19,138 bases of DNA from Rhodobacteraceae bacterium UBA6273 (lineage in GTDB: Bacteria; Pseudomonadota; Alphaproteobacteria; Rhodobacterales; Rhodobacteraceae): contig DJUV01000320.1 in assembly GCA_002440625.1 (NCBI GenBank), positions 1 through 19,138 of the forward strand, written 5' to 3'. Below the pieces are notes generated by a model, which worked only from the letters and a program-made list of their open reading frames with translations, was not told where the DNA came from and did no database searches. Each line of letters starts with the position of its first letter. The stretch's first letter is position 1. The position numbers and the translations under genes were made by a program. Positions 1 through 6,619 of this stretch are shown one piece after another.

Positions 1-72
1 CGCACCTCGGTCGCGCTGTCGCGCGAAGAGAGCGAACGCCGCCACGCCGCGGAAGAAGCCGAAGCCGCCTGA
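1..72 (+). CDS. C-terminal fragment of an unidentified protein (cut by window edge)
   Basis: An open frame enters at base 1 and ends at the TGA at 70-72, giving the last 23 residues, which begin RTSVALSREES and end EEAEAA. The tail is rich in Glu, Ala and Arg and looks like a charged, probably helical C-terminus. It cannot be assigned to a family. An intrinsic terminator follows about 25 bases later, which supports this being a true gene end. The frame assignment is reasonable but short. Confidence 0.5.
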   Translation, partial: RTSVALSREESERRHAAEEAEAA

Positions 73-97
73 GAAATCGGGGCCAAGGACGATCCAA

Positions 98-130
98 CGA
101 AACGCGCCCACGGGGCGCGTTTTCGTTTTG
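98..130. terminator. Bidirectional intrinsic terminator between convergent genes
   Basis: The arms AAACGCGCCC (100-109) and GGGCGCGTTT (113-122) form a perfect 10-bp stem with a 3-nt loop. T-rich sequence follows on the plus strand (TCGTTTT), and TTTCGTT follows on the minus strand. It lies between the plus-strand gene ending at 72 and the minus-strand popZ-like gene ending at 155, so it can serve both. A smaller GC hairpin (GAGGC/GCCTC, 130-142) sits between it and the popZ-like stop codon. Confidence 0.75.
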
Positions 131-154
131 AGGCGGGGCCTCAACCCCTTGCAA

Positions 155-1447
155 TCATTCGAACTTGCTGGATTCCAGCGCGCGGGCGATCTCCTGCCGC
201 ACAAGCTTTCTGACGTTGCGGGTGATGCGTTCGCCCAAGGGTCCCTGCAACTCCTCGCGCAGCACCTGCACGATCAGTTCGCGCAGCATCTCCATGTCGA
301 TGACGGCTTCGTCCCCGCTCGCGAAGAGGTCCAGGCCGTCTTCCTCGGCCTCATCGGTCGGGTCCGCCATCGCCCCGCCCAGTCCGGCCGCTGCGGCCAT
401 GAGGGGCGTCTCCAGATCGGCGGGAATTCCGACCGCCGCGACTTCCTCGGCGAGGGCAGATTCCTGCTCTTCGACCAGCGCCACTGCTTCCGCTTCTTCG
501 ACGACAGCAGGCACCGCGTCGGCCATCATCTCCCAAGCAACGGCGACCTCAACATCGGGATCAACGGGAATGTCGAGGGCGCTTTCTTCGGCAACCGCGG
601 CTTCCGCCACTGCCTCGTCCACCGGCATCACCTCGGCCTTTTCGACCGTATCATCGGCAAGGACGGCATCTTCCGTCACGTCACCAAACTCTTCGTCATC
701 ACCCGCCCCGGCAGGTTCGGGTTCTGCGGTTTCAGCGGGGCGAAGATGCAACCGTCCGGTCAGCCCCGACCCTGCCGCAGACATGGATTCGCCACCGGAA
801 ATGACCTGCCAGTCGGGGCGCCTCGCGCCGCTGGCCGACCGCAGGAAGGCGATCTCGTCAGGCGCTCTGACGCTGTCTTCTGCGGTCGGTTCGGCATCCT
901 TAACCTCAGGCACCGTCGAGGCCGCGGCGCTGCCGGCAACCGGCTCGTCCAGCTTGTCCTCGGCTGCTGGCCCGACCCGTACCGGCCCGCCGATATCAAC
1001 GATGAAGCCATCGTCGAAGGCATCCTCAAGCTGGCGGGTCGCGGTGTCGTTCGGCGCCGGGCCGACTTCGCTGCCGTCAGGCTCGAACTCGGAGCCGATG
1101 CCGGCCACAGCCGCTTCAAGCTCCGCGATGGTGCTTTCCAGCGAGGCAAGATCATCGGCGAGAACCGACGCCGGGCGAATGCTGTTGTTGATGCCCGGCT
1201 CAGCCGACGCTTGCTCAACCGGAGCCATCGCCGGGATCTCCGACGGATCCGTCTCGACAGTCTCGATCAGCGTTTCCTCGACGATCTCGACCCGGTGGGC
1301 TTCGGTCAGGATCAGTTTGCCGATAACGGCCTCGGCTGCCGGGCTTTCCGGCGCCCGCGACTCCCTGGCCCGGCGATCTTCGGAAACCAGCCGGCGGATC
1401 GAAGACAGGACATCCTGAATCTCCGAATTCGAGAGGGGGTCAGACAT
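155..1447 (-). CDS. PopZ-like protein (DUF2497 family), long acidic linker
   Basis: The 430-residue protein has a short conserved N-terminal helix (SNSEIQDVLSSIRRLVSED, about residues 6-24). A very long acidic Ala/Val/Glu/Pro-rich low-complexity middle follows. The C-terminus is a conserved charged helical region (about 386-430, ELIVQVLREELQGPLGERI then VRKLVRQEIARALES). This N-terminal motif, disordered linker and C-terminal oligomerisation region is the layout of PopZ/DUF2497 proteins, which in Caulobacter form the polar matrix anchoring ParB and the centromere. Caulobacter PopZ is under 200 residues, so this linker is unusually long. The second of two in-frame ATGs (1447) is chosen because AAGGA lies 6 nt before it; the ATG at 1453 would have no room for a ribosome site. 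It is the last gene of the pcm-like/tolC/popZ-like cluster. The polar-organiser role is inferred from family and layout. Confidence 0.7.
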   Translation of the reverse strand: MSDPLSNSEIQDVLSSIRRLVSEDRRARESRAPESPAAEAVIGKLILTEAHRVEIVEETLIETVETDPSEIPAMAPVEQASAEPGINNSIRPASVLADDLASLESTIAELEAAVAGIGSEFEPDGSEVGPAPNDTATRQLEDAFDDGFIVDIGGPVRVGPAAEDKLDEPVAGSAAASTVPEVKDAEPTAEDSVRAPDEIAFLRSASGARRPDWQVISGGESMSAAGSGLTGRLHLRPAETAEPEPAGAGDDEEFGDVTEDAVLADDTVEKAEVMPVDEAVAEAAVAEESALDIPVDPDVEVAVAWEMMADAVPAVVEEAEAVALVEEQESALAEEVAAVGIPADLETPLMAAAAGLGGAMADPTDEAEEDGLDLFASGDEAVIDMEMLRELIVQVLREELQGPLGERITRNVRKLVRQEIARALESSKFE

Positions 1448-1473
1448 GGGCATTCCTTATCGGTGGCGACGGT

Positions 1474-1502
1474 ACTTTAGACCGCCGCATCTTAGCCGAC
1501 AA
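1474..1502 (-). promoter_or_regulatory. Candidate sigma70-type promoter for the popZ-like gene
   Basis: On the minus strand, TTGTCG (1497-1502) and TAAAGT (1474-1479) are separated by 17 nt. Each hexamer matches the sigma70 consensus at 4 of 6 positions. Initiation would leave a leader of about 20 nt before the AAGGA ribosome site. It lies in the 70-nt gap after tolC, so the popZ-like gene may have its own transcript as well as read-through. The assignment rests on sequence resemblance only. Confidence 0.3.
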
Positions 1503-1517
1503 CTGATCCCTGCAGCC

Positions 1518-2888
1518 CTAGTTCCTGCCGATGGCCTTCAGAACGCGGTCAAGTGTTGCACCCTGCACCGAGGACGGGGGCGCGTTCTTGACGGCGTTGT
1601 AATAGGCGGCCGGATCGTAAACCGGGATGCCGAGGTTCAGACGCTCGACGGTCAGAAGACCCATAGCGGCCAGAAGTGCATAATTCGCTACCTGATGATC
1701 GGCGACGGCAGTGATCTGGCTCGCGCGGGCGTCAAGCAGGGACTGTTCGGCGGTCAGAACGTCCAGCGTCGTCCGCGCGCCAAGCTTGGCTTCCTCGCGC
1801 ACACCGTCATAGGCGATGGTAGCCGCCGCGATCTGGCGGTCGGTGGCTTCGATCTGCGCCCGCGCCACGGCGATGTCGGCCCAGGAATTGGCAACGTTCT
1901 GGGTCACAAGAACGCCGGTCTGCTGCAGCCCGGCCCGCGCGGTGTCGCGCTGTGCCACGGCCTGGCGATGAACGGAGGAGAGCCGTCCGCCGGCATAGAT
2001 GGGCTGCCTGAGCTGGACGCCGACCGAGGAAATGTCATTGCCGTTATCATCGAGTGCGACGGAGGCATCCGCCGTGACCGTCGGATAGCGCTGGGCCGCC
2101 CCTAGCGCCACGCCGAGGTCGGCCGCCGCGACCTGATGCTGGGCCTGCAGGATGTTGGGATGGGTCCTGAGCGCGACGCTCTGCGCTTCATCCACATTGC
2201 GCGGCAGGGCCGGTGTACGCGGCGCAGGGGAAAGACGCCCGGGATAGTGGCCGACGACGGCCTTGTAGCTTTCGCGCGCCGCGCTGAGCTGGCCGCGCGC
2301 CGCGGCAAGGCCTGCCCGCCCGGCGGCGACCTGCGCTTCGGCCAGCGCCACGTCGGTGCGCGTCACTTCGCCCACGTCGAACTGGTCCTGCGTTGCCCGG
2401 AGCGTTTCGTCGAGGACGCGGACAGAGTTGTCGTTGATCGCCACGTTCTCTTCGGCGGAACGGACGCCGAAATAGGCCTGAACCGCGCTCAGGAGCACGT
2501 TCTGCTCGATGCCGACCAGCGCCTCGCGAGTGGCAAGCACGGTTTCCTTCGCAATGTCGACGCTCAGCCGGTTGCGCCCGCTGGAAAACAGCGTCATCTG
2601 CGCGGCCAGCGCGACCGAGAAGGAATAGTTGTCGGAGCTCGGTGAGACCGGCCTTTGATAGTCGGCGCCGGCGACGAAGTTCAGCACCGGCCGCAGAGAG
2701 GAAATCGCCGTGGCGACATCCTCGTCGGCAGCGCGCAGCACGGCCCGGTTCTGCTCAAGAAGGTTCGAGGTCTTGTAGGCCGAGACCATCGCATCGGCCA
2801 GCGTTTCGGCCGAGGCCGGCAGCGCAAAGACCAAAGCAAGCGCGAAAAATCCGGCGGCGAAAATGCTTTTGTTCGACCGTTTATCCAT
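1518..2888 (-). CDS. tolC: TolC-family outer-membrane efflux channel protein
   Basis: This 456-residue protein is the outer-membrane exit duct for type I secretion and tripartite efflux pumps. A Sec signal peptide (MDKRSNKSIF then a hydrophobic run ending ALPASA, residues 1-27) precedes mature ETLADAM. Two copies of the OEP alpha-helical/beta repeat are recognisable: the N-terminal part with NRAVLRAADEDVATAISSLRP, and the C-terminal part with VREEAKLGARTTLDVLTAEQSLLDAR, the characteristic second-repeat signature. Length fits the family (about 430-490). The start at 2888 is chosen over an upstream in-frame ATG at 3008 because it begins the signal peptide and GAGG lies 9 nt before it; the longer version would overlap the upstream methyltransferase gene. 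It lies 55 nt downstream of the pcm-like gene and 70 nt upstream of the popZ-like gene, all on the same strand. No partner pump gene is in the window. Confidence 0.9.
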   Translation of the reverse strand: MDKRSNKSIFAAGFFALALVFALPASAETLADAMVSAYKTSNLLEQNRAVLRAADEDVATAISSLRPVLNFVAGADYQRPVSPSSDNYSFSVALAAQMTLFSSGRNRLSVDIAKETVLATREALVGIEQNVLLSAVQAYFGVRSAEENVAINDNSVRVLDETLRATQDQFDVGEVTRTDVALAEAQVAAGRAGLAAARGQLSAARESYKAVVGHYPGRLSPAPRTPALPRNVDEAQSVALRTHPNILQAQHQVAAADLGVALGAAQRYPTVTADASVALDDNGNDISSVGVQLRQPIYAGGRLSSVHRQAVAQRDTARAGLQQTGVLVTQNVANSWADIAVARAQIEATDRQIAAATIAYDGVREEAKLGARTTLDVLTAEQSLLDARASQITAVADHQVANYALLAAMGLLTVERLNLGIPVYDPAAYYNAVKNAPPSSVQGATLDRVLKAIGRN

Positions 2889-2943
2889 CTTGACCAACCT
2901 CACTTGGACCAGCGGCGCACGCGACCACGTCCATTTTGTGCGC

Positions 2944-3597
2944 TCAAAGCGAAAATACCGCCCGCCGTGAAAATCCGGGCAGAACGGGGGCGGAAGCATT
3001 GAAAGCATAGCGCCAAGTCACCGCCCCGTCGATCTTGTGACCGATCCGGCAAACCCCGAGCGCGCCGTCCATGAAGAGGCAGGCGACACGGCCGCCCTCC
3101 TTCAATTGCGCTTCGATCGCCGCCGGCATGTCCTCGACCGCGCCTTCGATGATGATGGCGTCATAGGGCCCATGCTTGGCCGAGCCTTCGCCAAGCGGCG
3201 CCCCGATCACCGCCACGTTGTCCACGCCCTCCGCAGACAGCCGTGCCTGCGCCTGCGATGCCAGACCCTCTTCAGATTCGACCGCCACCACGGCTTCGGC
3301 CATGCGGGCGATGACGGCGGCGGAATAGCCCAGCCCGCAGCCGATATCGAGCACGAGGTCGGTCGGCTGAATATCGAGCGCGTCCAGCATCTTGGCCAGC
3401 GTCCGCGCTTCAAGAAGGACGCGGCCATCGCCTACGTCGATATTGCCGCCGACATAGGCCGCCTCGCGGCGCTGCGCGGGAACGAAGGCTTCGCGCGGGA
3501 CGCTCAGCATGGCTTCGATAATCGGAAACTTCGTCACGTCGTTCGGACGGACCTGGGTATCAACCATCATCGTGCGCCGTGCAGCGAAATTGGTCAT
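2944..3597 (-). CDS. Protein-L-isoaspartate O-methyltransferase family protein (divergent)
   Basis: This is a 217-residue class I SAM-dependent methyltransferase. Motif I is clear ([17 protein letters not shown], about residues 81-97), followed by the acidic residue that ends strand beta2 (VVAVESEE) and the family's C-terminal beta region. Full-length match to the PCMT family (EC 2.1.1.77, repair of isoaspartyl sites) is clear, but the region before motif I reads [13 protein letters not shown] where classical enzymes have a Gln-Thr-Ile-Ser substrate motif. It may therefore be a non-canonical paralogue. The start at 3597 ([11 protein letters not shown]) follows the conserved N-terminus; an in-frame ATG at 3609 is also possible, and neither has a strong ribosome site. 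It is the first gene of the minus-strand cluster and divergent from the dam-like gene. Confidence 0.8.
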   Translation of the reverse strand: MTNFAARRTMMVDTQVRPNDVTKFPIIEAMLSVPREAFVPAQRREAAYVGGNIDVGDGRVLLEARTLAKMLDALDIQPTDLVLDIGCGLGYSAAVIARMAEAVVAVESEEGLASQAQARLSAEGVDNVAVIGAPLGEGSAKHGPYDAIIIEGAVEDMPAAIEAQLKEGGRVACLFMDGALGVCRIGHKIDGAVTWRYAFNASAPVLPGFSRRAVFSL

Positions 3598-3625
3598 GTC
3601 TGAACTCATCCGTTTGGACCCGGTG

Positions 3626-3643
3626 CTTGCCACGTCTTGCCAC
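3626..3643. repeat. Tandem 8-bp direct repeat upstream of the pcm-like gene
   Basis: CTTGCCAC occurs twice, at 3626-3633 and 3636-3643, separated by GT, giving a 10-bp period (one helical turn). It lies 17-46 nt upstream of the methyltransferase start, in the divergent spacer before the dam-like gene. This spacing is typical of sites bound side by side by a regulator, but no regulator can be named. The repeat itself is certain; its function is not. Confidence 0.4.
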
Positions 3644-3756
3644 AGAACATTCGGGACGGCAACGGCAGACCAGGGGGCAACGCCAGACCATTGCAGGGAA
3701 AGGTCATTCCGCCTATCGAAAACCATGCCGGCGCTGAACGAGGGGGATGGACGAGG

Positions 3757-4650
3757 ATGGAGGCCGCGACGAAGCCAGATCAAGACCGGGCTTCCGGGCG
3801 GGCTGAGGCCGTCGCCCCGTTCAAGACGCAGCTTCTGAAATGGGTCGGCAGCAAGCAAAAGATCGCGCATGAGATCGTGCGGCACTTCCCGCCCCGCTTC
3901 GACGCCTATCACGAACCCTTCCTTGGCGCCGCCGGGGTCATGGCGACGCTCACCCCGCGCGAGGGCTACGGATCGGACACCTTCGCCCCGCTGATCGAGA
4001 TCTGGCAGGCACTGCAATCGGACCCGGACAAGTTGAAAGGCTGGTACGAAACCCGGTGGCGCGACTTCACCTCGGGCAACCGGGACGCCGCGTACCAGCG
4101 CATCAAATCCGCCTACAACGCCGGCCCGAACGGCGCCGATTTCCTATTTCTCACCCGGTCCTGCTACGGCGGCGTGGTGCGCTTTCGCAAGTCCGACGGC
4201 CATATGTCCACCCCGGTCGGGGCGCATCCGCCGATCCCGCCCAAGGCCTTCGCCCGGCGTGTCGACCTCTGGCGCATGCGGCTTGCCGGCTGCCGGTTCG
4301 ATCAGATGGACTTTGCCGATGCAATGGCCCGCGCCCGGCCCGGCGATCTTGTCTATTGCGATCCGCCCTACAGCCATTCGCAGTCGATCCTTTACGGCGC
4401 GCAGGGTTTCAGCCTTGACCGGCTTTTCGACTCCATCGCCGCCTGCAAGGCGCGCGGCGTCTTCGTCGCGCTCAGCATCGACGGCACCAAGAAAAGCGGT
4501 CTCCACGACTGCGAGGTGCCGCTGCCGGCGGGGCTCTTCGCGCGTGAGATCATGGTGACGCTTGGCCGCTCCATGCTCAGGCGCTTCCAGATGGGGGGGC
4601 AGAGCTGCGAAAGCGAGGTTGTCCGCGACAGGCTCCTGCTGACGTATTGA
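3757..4650 (+). CDS. Dam-type (D12 class) DNA N6-adenine methyltransferase
   Basis: The 297-residue protein transfers a methyl group from SAM to adenine N6 in DNA. The motif order is that of the alpha-class D12 family: KWVGSK (28-33), the SAM-binding EPFLGAAGV (53-61), [11 protein letters not shown] (73-83, in the place of the usual D-x-N loop), a central target-recognition region, and the catalytic YCDPPY (200-205). The ATG at 3757 is used because AGGGGG lies 10 nt before it and all family motifs lie downstream. The frame extends upstream to 3637 but would then run into the divergent promoter area. No restriction endonuclease gene is adjacent, so it looks like a solitary methylase. It ends 62 nt before modE with no terminator seen between. 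The recognition sequence cannot be read from this sequence; GATC is only the family's common target. Confidence 0.85.
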   Translation: MEAATKPDQDRASGRAEAVAPFKTQLLKWVGSKQKIAHEIVRHFPPRFDAYHEPFLGAAGVMATLTPREGYGSDTFAPLIEIWQALQSDPDKLKGWYETRWRDFTSGNRDAAYQRIKSAYNAGPNGADFLFLTRSCYGGVVRFRKSDGHMSTPVGAHPPIPPKAFARRVDLWRMRLAGCRFDQMDFADAMARARPGDLVYCDPPYSHSQSILYGAQGFSLDRLFDSIAACKARGVFVALSIDGTKKSGLHDCEVPLPAGLFAREIMVTLGRSMLRRFQMGGQSCESEVVRDRLLLTY

Positions 4651-4712
4651 TCGGCTTGCCAGCGATGCGCCCCGCGGGGAATATCGGGCGGCGAGCCGGA
4701 GGAAGGATCGAC

Positions 4713-5078
4713 GTGACCACCCTGAAACTGCGCATCCTCTTCGACGGCACCATGCTCGGCCCCGGCAAGGCCGAGCTGCTGGAGCGCATCCGCGACACCG
4801 GCTCCATCTCGGCGGCAGGGCGCCAGATGGAGATGAGCTACAAGCGCGCCTGGATGTTGGTCGAGACGATGAATGCCGCATTCCGCGAGTCCCTGGTGGA
4901 GAGCGTTCGCGGAGGACCCGGTGGCGGCGGCGCGCGGCTGACCGGGGCGGGCGAGGAGGTCTTGCGGCTTTACCGGGCCATCGAGGCGCAAGCGCTCAGC
5001 GCCGCCGCGCCTGAGATCGCGGCGATCGAGGCGCTGCTGCGGCCCGGCACCAAGGTCGATATTCCCGACGGAAAATAG
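4713..5078 (+). CDS. modE: ModE-type winged-helix regulator lacking the molybdate-binding domain
   Basis: The 121-residue protein matches the N-terminal DNA-binding domain of ModE, the molybdate-responsive repressor/activator. It opens with LKLRILFDGTMLGPGKAELLERI and has the helix-turn-helix TGSISAAGRQMEMSYKRAWMLV (about 29-50) and the wing with G-rich VRGGPGGGGARLTGAGEEVL. Full ModE (about 260 residues) carries two C-terminal Mop/TOBE domains that sense molybdate; this protein stops after a short helical tail. The start is GTG at 4713, which has GGAGGAAGG 6 nt upstream; an ATG at 4647 in frame overlaps the methylase stop and precedes non-conserved residues. Its position just upstream of the Mo-box and modABC indicates it regulates them. 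How it senses molybdate without the C-terminal domain is unclear. Confidence 0.85.
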   Translation: MTTLKLRILFDGTMLGPGKAELLERIRDTGSISAAGRQMEMSYKRAWMLVETMNAAFRESLVESVRGGPGGGGARLTGAGEEVLRLYRAIEAQALSAAAPEIAAIEALLRPGTKVDIPDGK

Positions 5079-5104
5079 CGCTTGCCGTAAAGGCCGATGC
5101 GGCT

Positions 5105-5126
5105 GATATGTTCATAAAAACATATC
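5105..5126 (+). promoter_or_regulatory. Probable ModE operator (Mo-box) upstream of modA
   Basis: GATATGTT (5105-5112) and AACATATC (5119-5126) form a perfect 8-bp inverted repeat with a 6-nt spacer. The arm CGATATGT read on the minus strand from 5127 resembles the CGnTATAT half-site known for ModE. It ends 4 nt before the modA ribosome site (GGAGG, 5131-5135), so bound protein would block transcription start or elongation. A weak TTGCCG (5082-5087) with TATGTT (5107-5112) could be the promoter it overlaps. The repeat is directly visible; ModE binding is inferred from position and resemblance. Confidence 0.65.
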
Positions 5127-5139
5127 GACTGGAGGAATC

Positions 5140-5898
5140 ATGTCCCGCCGCATCGCGCTTGCCGCACTTCTCGCCTTCACGGCCGTCACCCCCGCTGCCG
5201 CGGAAGAGGTGGTGGTCTTCGCCGCCGCCTCGCTGAAAACCGCGCTCGATGCCATAGCCGCCGATTTCCAGAAGGCGACAGGCAACACGGTGACGATCAG
5301 CTATGCCGGGTCGAACGCGCTGGCCAAACAGATCATCGAAGGTGCCCCGGCCGATATCTTCGTTTCGGCAGCCGTCAACTGGATGGATGAGGTCGAAAAG
5401 GCCGGCCTGGTCGCCCCCGGCACCCGCGAAGACCTTCTCGGCAACACCCTCGTCCTTGTCGCCCACGGCAAGGATGCCAAACCGGTTGAGATCGGCTCCG
5501 GCTTTGACCTCAAGGCGCTTCTCGGCGATGACAAGCTTTCCATGGCGATGGTGGATTCAGTTCCGGCCGGCCAGTACGGCAAGGCCTCGCTTGAAAACCT
5601 CGGGCTCTGGCCCTCGGTCGAGGCATCGGTCGCGCAGTCCGAAAACGTGCGCGCAGCACTTGCGCTCGTGTCCTCGGGCGAGGCGCCCTTCGGCATCGTC
5701 TATGCGTCGGACGCCGTGGCGGATGACAATGTGTCGGTCGTCGGCACCTTCCCCGATGACAGCCACAAGCCGATCATCTACCCCGCCGTGCTTCTGACCG
5801 GCGCCAAGGACGCAGCCGACAAGGCCTTCTTCGAGGCATTGTCGGCAGACGCATCCGATGCAACATTCAAGGCCGAAGGCTTTGCCGTCCTGAAGTGA
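5140..5898 (+). CDS. modA: Molybdate ABC transporter periplasmic binding protein
   Basis: This 252-residue periplasmic protein captures molybdate (or tungstate) and delivers it to ModBC. It has a signal peptide (MSRRIALAALLAFTAVTPAAA, cleavage near residue 21). The anion-binding elements are in family order: FAAASL (Ser31), YAGSNALAKQI (Ser58), PADIFVSA, VPAGQYG and GIVYASDA. Length is the usual 230-260. ATG at 5140 follows GGAGG by 4 nt and begins the signal peptide. It is the first gene of modABC, directly behind the inverted-repeat operator, so expression is expected to fall when molybdate is plentiful. Tungstate or vanadate cannot be excluded as ligands from sequence. Confidence 0.95.
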   Translation: MSRRIALAALLAFTAVTPAAAEEVVVFAAASLKTALDAIAADFQKATGNTVTISYAGSNALAKQIIEGAPADIFVSAAVNWMDEVEKAGLVAPGTREDLLGNTLVLVAHGKDAKPVEIGSGFDLKALLGDDKLSMAMVDSVPAGQYGKASLENLGLWPSVEASVAQSENVRAALALVSSGEAPFGIVYASDAVADDNVSVVGTFPDDSHKPIIYPAVLLTGAKDAADKAFFEALSADASDATFKAEGFAVLK

Positions 5899-5920
5899 CG
5901 CGGGCGGAACAAGAGGCAGG

Positions 5921-6619
5921 ATGACGGACTGGCTGACCCCGGACGAATGGCGCGCGGTGGCCCTTTCGCTGCGCGTCTCGGCCGTTGCCGTCGCCTTTTC
6001 CCTGCCCATCGGCATCTTCGTCGCCTATGCGCTGGCGCGGTGGGACTTCTGGGGCAAGCAGATTCTGAACGGCCTCGTGCATCTGCCCCTGATCCTGCCG
6101 CCCGTCGTAACTGGCTATCTTCTTCTTCTGACCTTCGGGCGGAAGGGCTATGTCGGTGCTTTCCTCGACGACTGGTTCGGCCTCGTCTTCGCCTTCCGCT
6201 GGACCGGGGCGGCGCTTGCGGCGGGGATCATGGCCTTCCCCCTCATGGTGCGCGCGATCCGGCTCGCCATCGAGGCGGTCGACCCGAAGCTTGAACAGGC
6301 GGCGGGGACGCTCGGCGCCTCGCGGGTCTGGGTGTTCCTGACCATCACACTGCCCCTGATCCTGCCGGGGGTCATCGCCGGCACCATCCTCGCCTTCGCG
6401 AAAGCAATGGGCGAGTTCGGCGCGACGATCACCTTCGTCTCCAACATCCCCGGCCAGACCCAGACCCTGCCCTCGGCGATCTACGCCTTCATGCAGGTGC
6501 CGGGCGGCGAGGCGCAAGCGGCACGGCTGGTGATGATCGCCATCGCCATCGCCATGACGGCCCTTCTTCTCTCCGAATGGGTGGGCCGTGCCGTGGCGCG
6601 CAGGATCGCCGGCACATGA
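5921..6619 (+). CDS. modB: Molybdate ABC transporter permease
   Basis: The 232-residue inner-membrane permease has about five hydrophobic segments. It carries the cytoplasmic EAA loop that docks to the ATPase (EQAAGTLGASRVWVFLTI, from about residue 125, continuing to LPLILPGVIAG). The regions LPLILPPVVTGYLLL and FAKAMGEFGATITF are characteristic of ModB. Start ATG at 5921 has GAGGCAGG immediately upstream. It sits 22 nt after modA and overlaps modC by 4 nt (ATGA at 6616-6619), indicating translational coupling. Confidence 0.95.
   Translation: MTDWLTPDEWRAVALSLRVSAVAVAFSLPIGIFVAYALARWDFWGKQILNGLVHLPLILPPVVTGYLLLLTFGRKGYVGAFLDDWFGLVFAFRWTGAALAAGIMAFPLMVRAIRLAIEAVDPKLEQAAGTLGASRVWVFLTITLPLILPGVIAGTILAFAKAMGEFGATITFVSNIPGQTQTLPSAIYAFMQVPGGEAQAARLVMIAIAIAMTALLLSEWVGRAVARRIAGT

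Noticed and set aside
128..1480. Plus-strand open frames of 450 and 417 residues opposite the popZ-like gene
   Set aside because: They are antisense shadows in GC-rich DNA, with Arg/His- or Ser-rich low-complexity translations. The minus-strand frame has conserved ends, a ribosome site and a terminator.
3610..3650. Sigma54-type promoter upstream of the pcm-like gene
   Set aside because: The minus-strand GTGGCAAG repeats contain GG pairs but no GC at the required spacing.
3610..4017. N-terminal extension of the pcm-like gene to an ATG at 4017
   Set aside because: It would overlap the dam-like gene on the opposite strand and adds residues unlike the family; conserved sequence begins at 3597.
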